NCBI GenBank assembly: GCA_958496175.1
Contig: OY292274.1
Span: 57,112,630 to 57,176,629, forward strand
From: Sisyra terminalis
Taxonomy: Eukaryota; Arthropoda; Insecta; Neuroptera; Sisyridae
Length of the DNA stretch: 64,000 nt
Reading direction: 5' to 3'
The position numbers and the translations under genes are program-made. A model generated the notes under the pieces. It had not been told where the DNA came from, ran no database searches, and saw nothing but the letters and a program-made list of their open reading frames with translations. Shown piece by piece: positions 22,276 through 35,327 of this stretch (positions are counted from its first letter, which is position 1; each line of letters opens with the position of its first letter).

Positions 22276-25200
22276 TTCTAAATATTTTATCACTTTGAAA
22301 AAATAAATACATAGAACAATGGGAAATTCAACGAAATATTCGCTTATCAAGAGTGTTTCCAATTTAACCGTTGAATTAAACATAAGTAGAACGTTTAATT
22401 TAAAAGTCTTCTTGAAAATTAGATTCATGAAGATTGTTTTAAATGAATATCTACGGATGTTAAAATTTGTATTTGTAACACATTAGCATTTCGTCGTTCC
22501 ATTAGATAAGAAATGAATACAATGAGCAAATTGCATACATGTAACACATAAATCATAAAAGCACACATTGTAAAGATTCATTTACGTTTATTATACTTAA
22601 CTATTCTTAGGCATTCAATCATTGTTATTTTATTTATTGAGCTTCATTTAACTATCGACTTTGATTGACCCATGAAACGAATACGCAAAGAGAATAATGG
22701 GAAATTATTTAAACGCCGTTGTGATCTTAAATTAACTATTTTTATACAATTTTTATTTGTCGAGAAGCTAAAAAGTAAATAAAAGGCTATTACTATTTTG
22801 TATGTCTTCCAACATTTCCTGTCTATTCATCCAATTTGGAAGGCATGGTCGTATAATAAAGATGGGAATAGAAGTATACGAGAAAAAGGAGTTCAAACTA
22901 TTGAAATGAATTATAACTGTGGGGTGTTTATATTGTATTTACATCATCGAATGATTGACCTCCCATGCTATTTACATTCTCTGCACACATCAATCTATAC
23001 ATCGTATACAGTAAAATTCATTCTAAAATATTCCATTTAAATATCAAAAAATATTTTTCAATGAACAAAAGGAAAAGGAATACATAAATAAATATTTTCT
23101 TATAATTTATACAATTTATTCGAAATTCATAATATGTCTGGTATAGAAAAGATAACATCAATTTGCTCATGTTTATTGTTCGATTTTAGACAAGAAATAT
23201 TCGTGTTAAAGTACTTTTAATTCAAAATTTACTTGCATAAACTTTATACATTTGTATTAATCTTAATATTGTTTTGCCACTTGTATCATTTTAGGTACTT
23301 TCTATAAAAATATTTTCCACGTATTTTGCAGGATACTCGTCATAAATAAGAATTTATTTTAATCAAAACTTTGACTTTGGTAAAAAATTGATCAACCTTC
23401 TGGACAACAGCGAAAAGAACAATAGACTAAAGTGTTACACGTTTCTGGAATTGGCTCACAGGAATTAAGAGCCAGGATCTAATTTGCCTCAATATATAAT
23501 CATTGTTCATTGTCCCAGGACATATTGCAAATATAAAAAGAAGAAAAAAAAATATTAAAGTGACTTCGAAAGTTCAGAAAGCATTTGTTCCACATATTTT
23601 GTTTTAAATGTCCATGGTAATTTAAATGAATTTCTCCCAAGGAGAAATGATGATCGAAAAAATGAGACGAAAGTTATTAATAACTTAATATATTTAACAA
23701 AAACGGTAATTTTTGAACAGTGGTTATATTTTTTGTTGCTTTGTCTTATCCATAAAAAATATATTAGAGGCCTTTTCTTTCATCAAATTTTTTACTCAAG
23801 AAAATTATATCATTTAGAAAAAGTATCATTCAATTATTTATAGAGTGATATTGGAGCAAAAAGGATGTGAAGAGGCCCTTAAAAAATGTAATAAGAAGGG
23901 ACCCTCTTTATGGTCAAAAGGTTACTAGACATTTGTCAAAAAAGATCTTTGAACTCTTATCAAACAAAATTTAAAAATTAAAAAGCACCTTTAAGTATTT
24001 ATCAAAGCTTTGACGTCAAACGAGTAAACTTTATTTAAATGGTCTTACAATTTTATTAACTTTCAATTAAATACAATAACTTCAAAGCATCATTTCTCAT
24101 CCCTGGGGGTCGTAATGTGTGAAAGAATGAATTTCACATAATAGAAAACATTTTTATTGAAAAATATTAAGACTTTTGAAAAGTATGAGTAAATATAGCG
24201 AGGGGATCCAAGGCTTTTTACATAAATTTTTGATTCGACCCTAAAGAGATTGAGAAACGGTGTTGCCGAAAAAAAATTGAATGAAAAATTTTTGTGTTCA
24301 TTCTTCCATAAGTATTTGTCCTTACCGTTTAACTATTCTTATATCTAAACATATATAAAATTCAAAAAAATTATACTGTAGTAATAATGTTAGTATTCTA
24401 TTGAAAAAAATACAGTTATGATGTATTCATTGTTGATATCAATTGAAGAAAGCTTCAAAAAAAGCTTTCATAAAATACAATTTGATGAAATATTTATATC
24501 TTTTATATTATAAAAAGAAAATTTTTAATATTCATTACTGGTTTTGGTTGGTATAAGAAGAAAATTTTAATGTAAATTTATAATTTTAAAGTATTATTCA
24601 AACTGAGTTAGTTTGAGATGTATCATTTACATTTTAAGTTAAGTATTGATTCTTATTAGTTATTACCTATGTCAGGCCATTGCTTTTGGGAATAGTAAAA
24701 ATAAAAATATTGATGAAACCCAAACTTTGTTGATATAAAAATTTATGAATATATAGTTATGAGACATTAAAAACTTACGCTTTAAAAAAGCGGAAAATAT
24801 ATCAAAATTGAACATTTGTACGAAAATATATATTTAGTATGTAAATCAACTTGTATATCAACTGACATTCAAGAAAATAGTCATTTACCTCATGGGAAAA
24901 GCGAGCATGTGTTGTATCCATATTTTTATATTTGCTCAAAACAGTCAACATATAACCGAATACTGTGAACAGCAGAAAATATATTTTCGATAACATAAAA
25001 GTGTTTTTTTTTTCAATATCACTCTTTTAATCAAATAAATTATTGAACACACTAAAGTTGGGGTATTAAATTGCTCCCTTTTTCCTACAATTCAGTTGTG
25101 TCGATTAACAAAAATGATATATAGAGAGCAGTACATTTTTAGTAATTTCATGGATATTTTTTGTGGTACTTCAATTACTTTATAGTTACTCTTTAGCAAA

Positions 25201-25758
25201 AAAATAACTTTTTAAACAATACATCTGTATTTTCTAAATGCTTTGAAAAATAGTTTTCAGTGAAAATTAACAGAACATAGTAGAATACTAGTGATAAAAA
25301 AATGTAAAAAGATCTTTTTACATTAACATTTTAATAAATGACAAATTAACTTGAAACGACATATCGTCCGTTTTCGACAAAAGTGATATTAGTCAAAAAT
25401 CGTCAATTTTGAGATTATTGTGATATTATATTTGAAAACGGGTTTTCTTTTGTCTGGCATAGTATCATTTAGAAATTATATTTGTATACCGCTAAATTGC
25501 ACTTATATCATTCTTTGGAATTTCCTCTGTTAACATTACTCCTTTTCAAGAATAGTGATAAATCTCTAACAACAGTGATGACAGAAACTTCGTTGATTTT
25601 TTACAAGAACGGCGTAATTTTCACGGAAGCCATTTACTGCACTAAATTTTCAACAATAAATTGTTTCAATAAAAATATTTTTGCCTTTCCGCTGAACTCA
25701 AATTATTTTCTAATTAAATAAACTATTTGGGCTAGCCAATTAACATCAAAAATGAAAA
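22276..25758. other. AT-rich non-coding stretch
   Basis: No gene or complete element is recognised. An 80-codon plus-strand frame at 22798-23040 has no known motif and begins at TTG. A short hairpin of gaaagctt/aagctttc occurs near 24447-24472, and a TGACGTCA palindrome lies at 24011-24018. Confidence 0.5.
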
Positions 25759-26104
25759 GACTATAGTTTTTACGGCGCTATGATTTGAAAGCTGAAGGCG
25801 GATTCTTATAGATCTCAACAAAATAAAACGAAAAGAAAGAATATTTTTTTCCAAAATATCGCTTAGTTTACGAGATATCGATACTAAATTATTTTTTTTC
25901 GCTTTTTTTGACGAACCTCAGTAGATTATAAAAAATAAGGTAATTTTTTACAACCGCGGTTCCACCTATTGTTTTGTACTTAAAAAATATACATAAGGGG
26001 TCCAGAGGCGATATCGAAAATTTTATTATTTCTTTCCATTTTATTTTGTCAAGATCTATAAGAATTCACCTTCAGTCTACAATAGCGCCGTACGAATCGT
26101 AGTC
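25759..26104. mobile_element. 346-bp inverted-repeat (foldback/MITE) element
   Basis: The left arm runs from gactatagtttttacggcg through gattcttatagatct to aaaataaaacg. The right arm is its imperfect inverse from aattctttccatt-like sequence through agatctataagaattc to cgtacgaatcgtagtc. Arms are about 80 bp and roughly 80% alike by eye. No clear target duplication is visible. The loop has a GC-containing core (acaaccgcggttccacc) that is not repeated elsewhere in the window. It has no coding capacity. Confidence 0.65.
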
Positions 26105-26399
26105 TGACCTTAAAAATAGACTATTTCATTGGAAAGTTTGTTTATTTAATTGATAGGGTAAATTTTAGCGGAAAAACCAACCTGGCAAAGTTCCTATAGC
26201 TACTGCTGAAACACGTCATGAAAAGAATAAAAAAAAAATGAGTCATATAACATAAATAATAATTCATTAATAACTCCTACAGGCATTGTGACTATTTATT
26301 GAATAAAAACAGCTTTCTATTAATAAACGTTTTTTTACTAAGGGATATGTTGTGTATACAATATATAAAATATATTGCAGTCCAATTTATGTAGTATAA
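26105..26399. other. AT-rich non-coding stretch
   Basis: Nothing is recognised in this stretch. Confidence 0.4.
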
Positions 26400-26464
26400 T
26401 TTAACATAATAATATACAAATTTAATATAATAATACATAAACTTAATATAATAATATATAAAAA
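26400..26464. repeat. Three-copy ~21-bp tandem repeat
   Basis: Three imperfect units of the form ttaatataataatatataaa follow each other directly. Confidence 0.75.
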
Positions 26465-26522
26465 TCATACCACCAACATAAATTTGAACAGAAGTTCAAA
26501 CAAAAATATTCGTGACGTATTG

Positions 26523-26561
26523 CCTAGATACGTATTTCGATTGCCAAGGAATCTTCATCAG
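26523..26561 (-). repeat. CTGATGAA-stem-GAAATACG motif copy
   Basis: The minus strand reads CTGATGAA, then GATT CCTTGGC AATC (a perfect 4-bp stem), then GAAATACG. It is a member of the recurrent motif seen at 27217-27261, 35364-35408, 35572-35616, 35762-35813 and 35831-35875. Read as protein it gives LMKIPWQSKYV without a nearby stop, unlike the other copies. Confidence 0.6.
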
Positions 26562-27216
26562 TAGTCATCAAGTAGTTTGGATCACTCCGTAACTGCTATG
26601 TGATGATTCACAAAGTCAAGCGTTCAAAGTCAGCGAAAAAATCTTATTTTGAAGGGGTATGTTATTTTATTAGTTTTTGACTTTTGAATTTATGTTGAGA
26701 AAAATTATAATTTTCAATTGATAAATTTAAACTTTTCTTTTTTACTTCCCACTTGGTTATAAAACAAGTTTGTTCAGAATGATATAAACGATAATTTACT
26801 ATTTTTGTGAAAAGAATAACGACACTTCTAATCGAGAAAGCTATTTTTATTATCAAAAGTAAAATTTGCATTGAAGAAGCTCAAAGCTAAATATTTCATT
26901 TGTCTTTAACTTTAAACTTGAATACAGCTTTATTAAATCGTTAGTTTTTGATTGGTGTCACCCTTGTCAAAAATCGATGATATGTAACTATATCTTCACA
27001 TTCTTTGGGTATATTTTGAATAGAAAAATTAAGTAATAATTTCTCTATTCTGCTTATTTTCTTGTGCGTAGCTTTTGAGTACTTTCACTATGCATACATA
27101 TGTGTTAACCATTAAAGAAGCTTTTATTCATCACAAAAAAAATCAAATAACTCTTTACTATATACTCGGTGAAAAATAAAATAAAATATTGCGTATTACT
27201 TCTAATGGAATCTTAT

Positions 27217-27261
27217 TTATTTTATCGCCAACGTTTCGTCAGTTATTCCTGACTTCTTCAG
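27217..27261 (-). repeat. CTGAAGAA-stem-GAAACG motif copy, 45 nt
   Basis: The minus strand reads CTGAAGAA, GTCA GGAATAAC TGAC, GAAACGTTGGCG and ends with TAA. Read as codons it is LKKSGITDETLAIK followed by a stop, almost identical to the copy at 35831-35875. It may be the C-terminal tail of a mobile-element protein, a structured RNA element, or both. Confidence 0.7.
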
Positions 27262-27468
27262 GGCTCTATAATGAAAATACATAACATTTAAAAACAGCAA
27301 CAACTATTGTCAAAATTATAAATAAATAAATTACAATTCATAAGTCTTAGTCTATATAAATCTTAGTTAATTAATGTGAAATATAACCAAAAAATAATTA
27401 AATTTCAGTACCATTATTTAAATACTAACCAAAATTTAAAAATTACTCCACAAATTTCATAAAAATAA
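27262..27468. other. AT-rich spacer
   Basis: This stretch lies between the motif copy and the inverted repeat and is probably part of the same relic. No gene is recognised. Confidence 0.3.
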
Positions 27469-27631
27469 GCTGTAAAATGACCCAACTGGTAGAACAACAG
27501 ACCAAGAATACAATTTGGTATTGATAAATAAATAAATAATAAATAAATAATGTTTTTTCAACAATTTTTTATTTATCAATACCAAATTGTATTCTTGGTC
27601 TATTGTTCTACCAGTTGGGTCATTTTACAGC
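27469..27631. repeat. 163-bp near-perfect hairpin
   Basis: The left arm starts gctgtaaaatgacccaactg and runs through gaatacaatttggtattg; the right arm from about 27566 is its near-perfect inverse ending cattttacagc. Arms are about 65 bp with only isolated mismatches (for example caacagacc versus caatagacc), and the loop is A/T-rich with (aaat)n. It lies 208 bp from the motif copy at 27217-27261 and may be part of the same degraded element. Confidence 0.8.
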
Positions 27632-28599
27632 ATTAAATTTAAAAAGATAAGGACTTAAACAACATGGAATTACGTTTGAAATTTGACGTTAACATTTTAT
27701 CAAATACGAAAAATATTTCTAAGGCTGTAGTTAAAAATGAATCAATAGCGAAGTGAGCATGTTCTTCTTTAACACGTTTTTAATAAACCATATGGTGCAA
27801 ATGATAATATAAAATAATTGGTATAAATTTTAATAATTCAACCTCGTACATACGCCGGAACACGAAAATTAAGAATCGCTAGAAGAAAATGTACAGTACA
27901 AACTTTTTGGTTGAATTTTATCTCTAAATGCTTACTTTATATTTACTCTTTGTATATGTTATATATTCCGTACATCTGAATAATTCATACGTTTGCGACT
28001 GAATTTTCACTAAAAATGTAATATATAAAAAATCTCATATCTCTTTTGCTCCTATTAGATTGAGATGAAGCACTACATACTATTCTTTCACAGAACATTT
28101 TTCCTATAATTTTCCAAATAAAAAGTTCATATATTCTCACAAATAAAACTAAATTTGTTTTTGTATATACGGTCTAGGATTTGAGAAATGAGAATACTTT
28201 TCTGCTCAATTCTTTTCAATCGTTGTTGCTTTTGTGAAAAATATCAAAAGAAATGAAATAATTTAGCACTGTGTTCGTATATTGACAGCTGTTTGTAAGA
28301 TTAAAGGCCAAAGACCTGAATGTACATATAACTTAATAAGCCCATATCATATTTTATAAGTCGTTGTTATTAATATGAAATTTCACTATATTTAGTTACA
28401 AATGAAAATCATCATAAATGTTCTAAATTAATATTTCATTCAATGTATTCGTGTACATTACCTACGCATGTGTGCTTTAAAATAGATATGTATATCAAAG
28501 AGGTTCGACTATGTCCCAATTGTCGTTCACTATTGATATAATGATAATTATTTAGCTCTCAGTTAAAGATAATAATGTTATTGAATGTGTTTACTTGTC
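27632..28599. other. AT-rich non-coding stretch
   Basis: No feature is recognised here. Confidence 0.45.
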
Positions 28600-28870
28600 A
28601 CAACTTTATCATGTCGATATTTATAGTGGTTGCAGAGTCGGAAAATGAGCTGTGTATAGAGTGAATAACGTTCGTCGGCGAATGCTAAAGCCAGCCAGCC
28701 AGAAACCAACCCACCCCCATCCGCTAACAATAAATTATATTTATACATAGATATACACTTTATGCATATACCTACTTACTACCTACATCCACGTACATAC
28801 ATATTATATACAATTATTATATACATCCGCGACGTACCGTATATAACACAGATAAGCCGTTATCAGTAAA
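28600..28870. promoter_or_regulatory. Candidate regulatory island
   Basis: This block stands out for its CG and CC content: cgttcgtcggcgaatg near 28669, a run of ccagccagccag near 28692, then cccacccccatccgc, followed by a long tract of TAC words ending ccgcgacgtaccg. No frame is open across it. It could be an enhancer or untranslated exon. This is inference from composition only. Confidence 0.25.
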
Positions 28871-29562
28871 TTTACCCTCTTGTTAAATTCAAACATGATT
28901 ACAAGCAACACCCATTTGAATTTTCTTCAGATATCCTTGAAGCTTGAAAATAGCTATTACGTACCTATTAGTATCAAGCGACAGTCTTATCATAAAAATT
29001 TGATTCATAAAACGTAGACAACTAAACGGATTTCATCCTAAAATAAATTTGATGTAAAATCCATTAACTAAATTTTATTACCGACGCAATCAATTTCCAA
29101 ATGGATATTTTATTACTTCAATTCAAACATCATACGTCAAGTGTTATTGGTCAAAATTAATGTCCAGTTATTAATTAACGAATACTAAAATTTATATCGA
29201 AATTTAGCTTCACAACTTGAAAACATATTATATTATGATTAAAAATAACGAAAAACGCCCCTTTTTATTTACCTTCTGATAAAAACCTATTGCCATTGTG
29301 AGAATTTATAACTGAAAAATACATCATCGTTTTTTTTTCTTTTTAATCATTACTTTTTGCTTTCAAATGATCGTTTTATGATAAGCTCAGTAATAATTCT
29401 ACTTATTATTTTTAGTATTTGATTCTTACACCTACACTTATAAAAGCTTACCTGCAAATTATGATCTTTTCAAGGAAAAACATTACTTATTTTTCTTCAC
29501 GTTATCATTAAAATCAAACAGCAAGCGTTTGATATAATTATATTTATTCAATAATATAAAAT
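28871..29562. other. AT-rich non-coding stretch
   Basis: No feature is recognised here. Confidence 0.45.
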
Positions 29563-29595
29563 CTTCTTAAGCCCTTGTTACTTCTTAAGCCCTTC
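29563..29595. repeat. Short tandem duplication
   Basis: cttcttaagcccttgtta is followed directly by a second copy of its first 15 bases. Confidence 0.7.
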
Positions 29596-31369
29596 ATTAT
29601 ATTCCATAGTTATATTACATGGTAAAAAAGATCAAGACGGAAAAATTAGATAGTCTTTAAGTCTTTTATTTTTACAATTGAGAAAATTGAGAAAATCAAC
29701 TACTAGAGCTTCTTGCCAATAGGGACGAACAAATTTATTTGAGGGATATTTTGAAGCTACCCTTAAAATAGCGACAAATTATAGAATAAAACGGTGCATA
29801 TTTAACCCAAATTAGACAATCTGAAACATATTTAATAGAGCTTTGAATTTCACGCTAAACAATGAATTTTTTCCCCCAAACCAAATAAATAATTCTCACT
29901 TTTGAAGAAAATAAATATTGCGAATATAAGGATCGCTAATTGCTCATAATAATTTAAATAAAATACGATGTAAGGTATCTATATCAATTCAAGATTAAAA
30001 TTAATAAGACTTCATTATTTCAACGATAACATTAAGTCCCATTTTAACTTGCTGAAAATATAACTTTGCATCAGCCCCTCTTTTAACCTAATATTTTGTC
30101 TAATTATTCCACAGTTGGCTTACTCGTATATCACGCATAATAGGCGACACTAAGCTTTTGTCATAAAGCTCGTATATCTTTGTATTTTCAAGAGTTCTAA
30201 TTTCACATTGTCTAGCTTGTTCTCAACAATGCCATATCTTACTTTCTTTTCAATAATTCCACTATACGCTTTCCACAGATGAATACAAAACAAACAAAAT
30301 AATACGAGATTAATTTAATAAAAGCTTATTTTGTGCGCTGATATTCTCTGACTCACAAAGAAAGTTGGAACGCTATATTAAACATATTAAACTAAAGAGC
30401 TTTTGTTAATAAAATATTTCCTTGCAATTGCTTCATTTTTTCTTGATATACTCTTAATATAAAACGTGCAATTATATATTTTTCTATAAAAATAAATTAA
30501 CATTTAAAATTAATTACCTAAGGAAATTTATATTCTTATCTTATCATACATATCATAATACGACTTTTATTCAAAGAGTTCCTATAAATATCTGTGTAGC
30601 ATTACCAACAATATAGAGAACCCTCTGTATCTCGTGACAAGTCTTGAATAATAATTTCATTCTGATGTTTCATACTTTTTTTTTTCAATTTCGGAGGGTT
30701 GCAAAACATCCAATCATAAACTTCAAGGGATATCATTAAAGTAGAATAACCTTGTTGAAAATTGATTGAAACTAAAAAGATTGTCAAGTCCAGAAAAAAG
30801 AGATTTTGGAATTTCCGATTGTTAAGTGTTCTTGAATATGTATACTGTTAGAAATAAGAAATGTAATTTGAAACAGTTTTAGAAGTAATAAATATTTGCA
30901 TGCATTATAAACTATTCAATAAAAAACTTATCAAATGTAAAGAATTGGAAGCATAAAGAAATAGATTTTTCGTGAAATTGTAGTTAACATCTTTAACAGT
31001 TAATTTGCTTCTAATAGAATTGATAAAATTGAATTGCCTTATGATTGCAATACGTTTTTTTTTCATCCAATCAATTTGAAATATTGTAAATAGCTTTTGC
31101 TCTGACGACAATATTGTTTAATATTTCTCATATTTTCTTAATTCAATTTAACACCCATGCATTGACTCCTTTTTTTCCTTCCTCTTTCATTTTTATATAC
31201 GTAATTATATTTAATGGGGACGAGAAACGTCAATGCAGTAACAAAAATTATCGAAAATAAAATTCATGTTTTCAACTATTGCCTAGTTTTTGATGAAATA
31301 AATCAGATGAAACAGATGGATCTTCGGAAAATTGAGGTTGGCTGAAGAACCAAGTAATTAATCTCTAAT
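29596..31369. other. Mostly non-coding, possible decayed minus-strand coding
   Basis: Between about 30080 and 31111 the minus strand has several 30-68 codon open runs (for example one with RYGIVENKLDNVKLELL near 30240, and frames at 30602-30787 and 30905-31111). None carries a motif I recognise and they are separated by stops, so they may be chance in AT-rich DNA. Confidence 0.25.
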
Positions 31370-31960
31370 TTATAAAAAGACATTGGAGCACGAAAATTAG
31401 AAAAAGAGTTTACTATAGAATGTTCTGCATCTTCGAAATGGATAGCAAATGAGATTCTAGAAAAATTCATTGACTGTTTAAAAGAAGGACGAAGTAATCT
31501 GGAATTATTGGTGAAAACAGAAACCAATTGAAAATAACGTTGAACCATTGGTATCATTGGAGAACCTAATAAAATTGAAACAAATGAAGAAAGTCGAAAA
31601 TTTTGGAGATAAAAAACCTCAAATTTAGTAGTCCCAAAAGACCATTTTACTATTACATTTAATAAAATGAGGAGTTTAATAAATCCGTGAATGGGAAATT
31701 GGAACTTGTGAAGTAAAGCACTACATGGATACGAAATATGAACCTCCAGGAAACAACAAATTTAGTATTAATAGATCTTTGAATTACCTCTTCTTATTGA
31801 CCAGAAAATTAGTATATAGCAAATGAATAAGTTTAATTATATAATTTTAAGAGAGCCTGTGAAGGAGTTTGGATGGCAGTGGAAAACGAAAGGTATGAAA
31901 ATTGTATTGGGAAAACCATATTGGCATTCACTGGTTTTTCTTTAATACTATTTAACAAAG
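31370..31960 (+). pseudogene. Possible decayed coding relic, unrecognised
   Basis: The plus strand is purine-rich and reads as protein-like blocks in shifting frames. One has DIGARKLEKEFTIECSASS and continues with SKWIANEILEKFIDCLKEG; a second has NVEPLVSLENLIKLKQMKK; a third has HYMDTKYEPPGNNKFSINRS; a fourth has EPVKEFGWQWKTKG. Amino-acid balance (Trp, Cys, Pro and Gly are present) is better than in the surrounding A/T-run frames, which suggests former coding sequence broken by frameshifts. I cannot name the family. Alternatively it is chance. Confidence 0.25.
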
Positions 31961-34439
31961 TTTAGATCAAAAATGTGATTTCAAAATAATTAACCATACT
32001 TGGAATATTAAGTAGATCTGCATGGTACATAAAATACTATATGAGAACTTAATAAATATAAAATATATATTTTTTACTTTGTCCTGCAGTTCTTTGCAAT
32101 TAGCTGCATTTGATCTATGACGAAATATTACAATACACATAAAAAATCAGGACTTATATTAATTTCTGTTCTACATTTAGTAAGGTATGATATAGTAAAA
32201 TACCTTTTATTCTAAATATTTGACAAAAGAAATAATTAAAGTTTCAGTCTTTGATTTAATTAGTTTAAAATTAAATCAAATAAAAATGAATGAATTGATA
32301 TAAGTTATAAGAAGAAATTTATGTCGATTATTAAGGTATATAAAAATAACCACAATGATCAAAATCTTTCATCTTATTTGTTTATATTTCATTTTTAATG
32401 TTTCCAATCAAAAATCCAATTAGTAATATTGAAAGAATACAATTGGCTTGTAATATGTACAATGTACACAATAGGATTGACCTCTACTACCCTTAAATAA
32501 CTAAGCATCATGAAATAAATCCAATTAAGTTAAAGCGACTTCAAAAAATGAAAAAAATATAGTCGATTTTTTACTGGTCGTTTACATTGAAAGAGATATA
32601 AGTCGGTCGGAAGAATTATCCATCTTATCTCAATGTAGCACCTTTTAACATTGAATATTAAAACCAAATCCATTGCAATCGTTGATAATGGAAAATTAAC
32701 AATTTAAAAACAGGTCAGTAATATACAGGTCAATTTTTTTCTAATAATTATTGGCAATTGAAATAGACATAGGACATTTTCACAATGAATATGGTCCATT
32801 AATATTTGATTGTAATTTGTCAATAATGTTATTATGATGGTTTCAAATCGTTTGCAATATACGATTTTTTTGTAATTTTATGAAACAGTTGATTTTATTA
32901 TTCTATTCACATTGTTTGAAAACATCAAGCGGAGCTTTAATTCGAATCTAAATATTTCTAAAAATAGTTACATGTAACTTTTTTGCATTATCTGTCTTCA
33001 ATGTATGCAATACGATTTTTGTATATAAATAGACGTAGAAATGTAAACGCGACATACATGCTCTATCTATTTCGTTTATTTTTTCAAACAAATTGAACAC
33101 CCGCATTGATTGAAATAAATTTAAACACGAGCAAAAGCAAAAATGTCCCCCAAGTTGTATATGGCGTTTGTGTGATGTTCGAATGTTGACAGTAAGGATA
33201 ATCTTTTCACAGATTTAGAGATTATTTATACGTATATATATGCATACATTCAAATATACATGTAGCGATAAAGGGTCAAAAGGGCGTTAACCCATCCACA
33301 TTCAAACGTGGATATGTTTGATTTTCATCATAAATCTACATAGATTTCCAACTATCTATATTGGTAATATATTGATATATTTTATGCATACGTATTAATG
33401 AATTCACTAGATTTACTTTGAATATTAATGCGCAATTGATATTTACTTTTGCAGATAAAATTTACGAAACAAAAAATACAAACTTTTCTACATATTTTAT
33501 TCAAATTTCGCTTGAATTTATTTTAATAGGCTGTAACAAAATATATATGAGATAAATTAAATTTATATGGAATATAAAAGAAAGACATAAATCAGTATCT
33601 CAAATTTCACATTTTTGTATAGTATAAAATATATTCCCAAGAAAAAGTTTTATTTCTTCAAATTCTGTTATTGACAGAATGTTTTGAATTTGAAACAAGA
33701 GCCACGTCTTTCTCTCGGTTGGTGGCTTTGTTTCTCTACCACACGTGGTGATGTCAACAAAGGTCCAATTCATATTTGTCATTCTCTTATATCAACTTAA
33801 TTCAAGATGACTGGACCTAGATTATGTCAACCGAGCAAAAGTAATGACCAAGCCATATTAAAAAATCATTTTTTAATTTGACTTTTCGTGATTTTTACTT
33901 AGATATTTGATATACGAGTGTATACAGAAATCCGAAGCCATTGCATAAGAAATCATATTTCATATATTATTTATTCATTTTTTTTAACTAAATTTTAATC
34001 CCGATTTCGTATAAATAGTCAACATTAAAGAAATGTTTGTATTATTTATCAGTAGAAAGATAAAATTGGGTTTCCCTAGATAAAAAGATGGTACATAAAA
34101 GTAGTTGATACTATTACTAACGTCTTTGTCTTCGTAACACACTTAAGCAAAGAATATTTTATTTCAAAAAATCTAATATTAAAATTGAGTTTTTTTAACT
34201 TTTTTTAACGGTTTTGACCACACTTTTTGACCAGATATGTGATATATTTTTTTTGCTAATTACTGCCAGTTTGATATTTCAAACTTATATGACAAATATA
34301 GAACTTAAATTTCATCAACACTGTAATCATTTCATCCATACGAAGACAAAGTTGTTGATTTTTGCTCTATAGATACTTTCCTGAGATAACGTTTGACTTC
34401 ATTTACTCTCAATTTGTTATTCTAGAAGTTTGAGTTAAT
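31961..34439. other. AT-rich non-coding stretch
   Basis: No gene or element is recognised. A 60-codon minus-strand frame at 33600-33782 lacks a known motif. Confidence 0.5.
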
Positions 34440-34600
34440 CAATGTTTAAGTTAATATGCTGATATTCATTGCTAAATACTTCCTACTCTTTCCCATCCGT
34501 TCTTGGATTGTTTTTTTTTTTTTTGATAATTGCAATTTTCTTTTTTCCATACAACAATAGAAGGCAGTATTTATTCTATAGTTTTAGTTATGTTTAAAAA
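34440..34600. repeat. Diverged direct repeat, copy 1
   Basis: The word ctaaatacttcctactcttt and its surroundings recur at about 35000-35150, an offset of 561 bp, with further matching blocks (ccatac...cagtatttattc...ttttag). Overall similarity is moderate, so this is an old duplication or a pair of degenerate terminal repeats. Confidence 0.6.
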
Positions 34601-34631
34601 TATCCCAGATAGTATTCTTGGTTGAACTAGG

Positions 34632-34735
34632 GCATTAACACTGGGCCAAGCTTTGGACCAGGCTTGCATGCCAAAACTTGGCAATTAACAACTGGCCCAA
34701 AACTGCCCAATTGGTGAGAATTGGGAGTTTCTACA
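34632..34735. repeat. Degenerate TTGGCC-word cluster
   Basis: A GC-richer patch repeats variants of the word tgggcca/ttggcca on both strands: actgggccaagc, ggaccaggc, cttggcaatt, ctggcccaaa, gcccaattgg. It looks like the remains of a short minisatellite. It lies between the two copies of the diverged direct repeat. Confidence 0.45.
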
Positions 34736-34999
34736 TAGGAATATTCATATAAATACTTATATAAAGACCAATTCAGAGCCAAAAATTTGTTTTAAAAAAT
34801 TAAAAAATTGTCGAAAAATTGAAAAATTATTGCAATTTGATAATATTTCAATAAAAATTTTTGTTTTAATATTAGTATGAACTTTATCACATTAATAAAT
34901 AAATGCCTCTTATGTTTTTGTTTCTAAACATGTAAATGGTTTCTTGAGGTTATTTAACACTTTATCTATAATTAATCATATTTTTTAGTTTTAAAATAG

Positions 35000-35150
35000 T
35001 TGATATCTAAGTATATGTGTTAATCTTCATTACTAAATACTTCCTACTCTTTCCCATCTTTTCCTATGTTCTTTATGATATTTGTTATCTCTTTTATTCC
35101 ATACTTCAGCAAAAATCAGTATTTATTCATACTTTAATTTTAGCTTTAGA
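35000..35150. repeat. Diverged direct repeat, copy 2
   Basis: The counterpart of the block at 34440-34600 in the same orientation. The 74-codon frame at 35017-35241 comes from this repeat and has no recognised motif. Confidence 0.6.
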
Positions 35151-35327
35151 TAAGTATAACACTTGCATACATATTTTCATTTTTAAAAATGAATATTTAT
35201 ATCATAGACGCCGACACGTACTATCAAGGGGCAGACTATAGTTACCCTTCTGTCGAAGTGTGAAAATTATTTGTTTTTATTATTAATAACTGTCGATGTT
35301 TACGTCCATTGTTAATATTATAATGTC

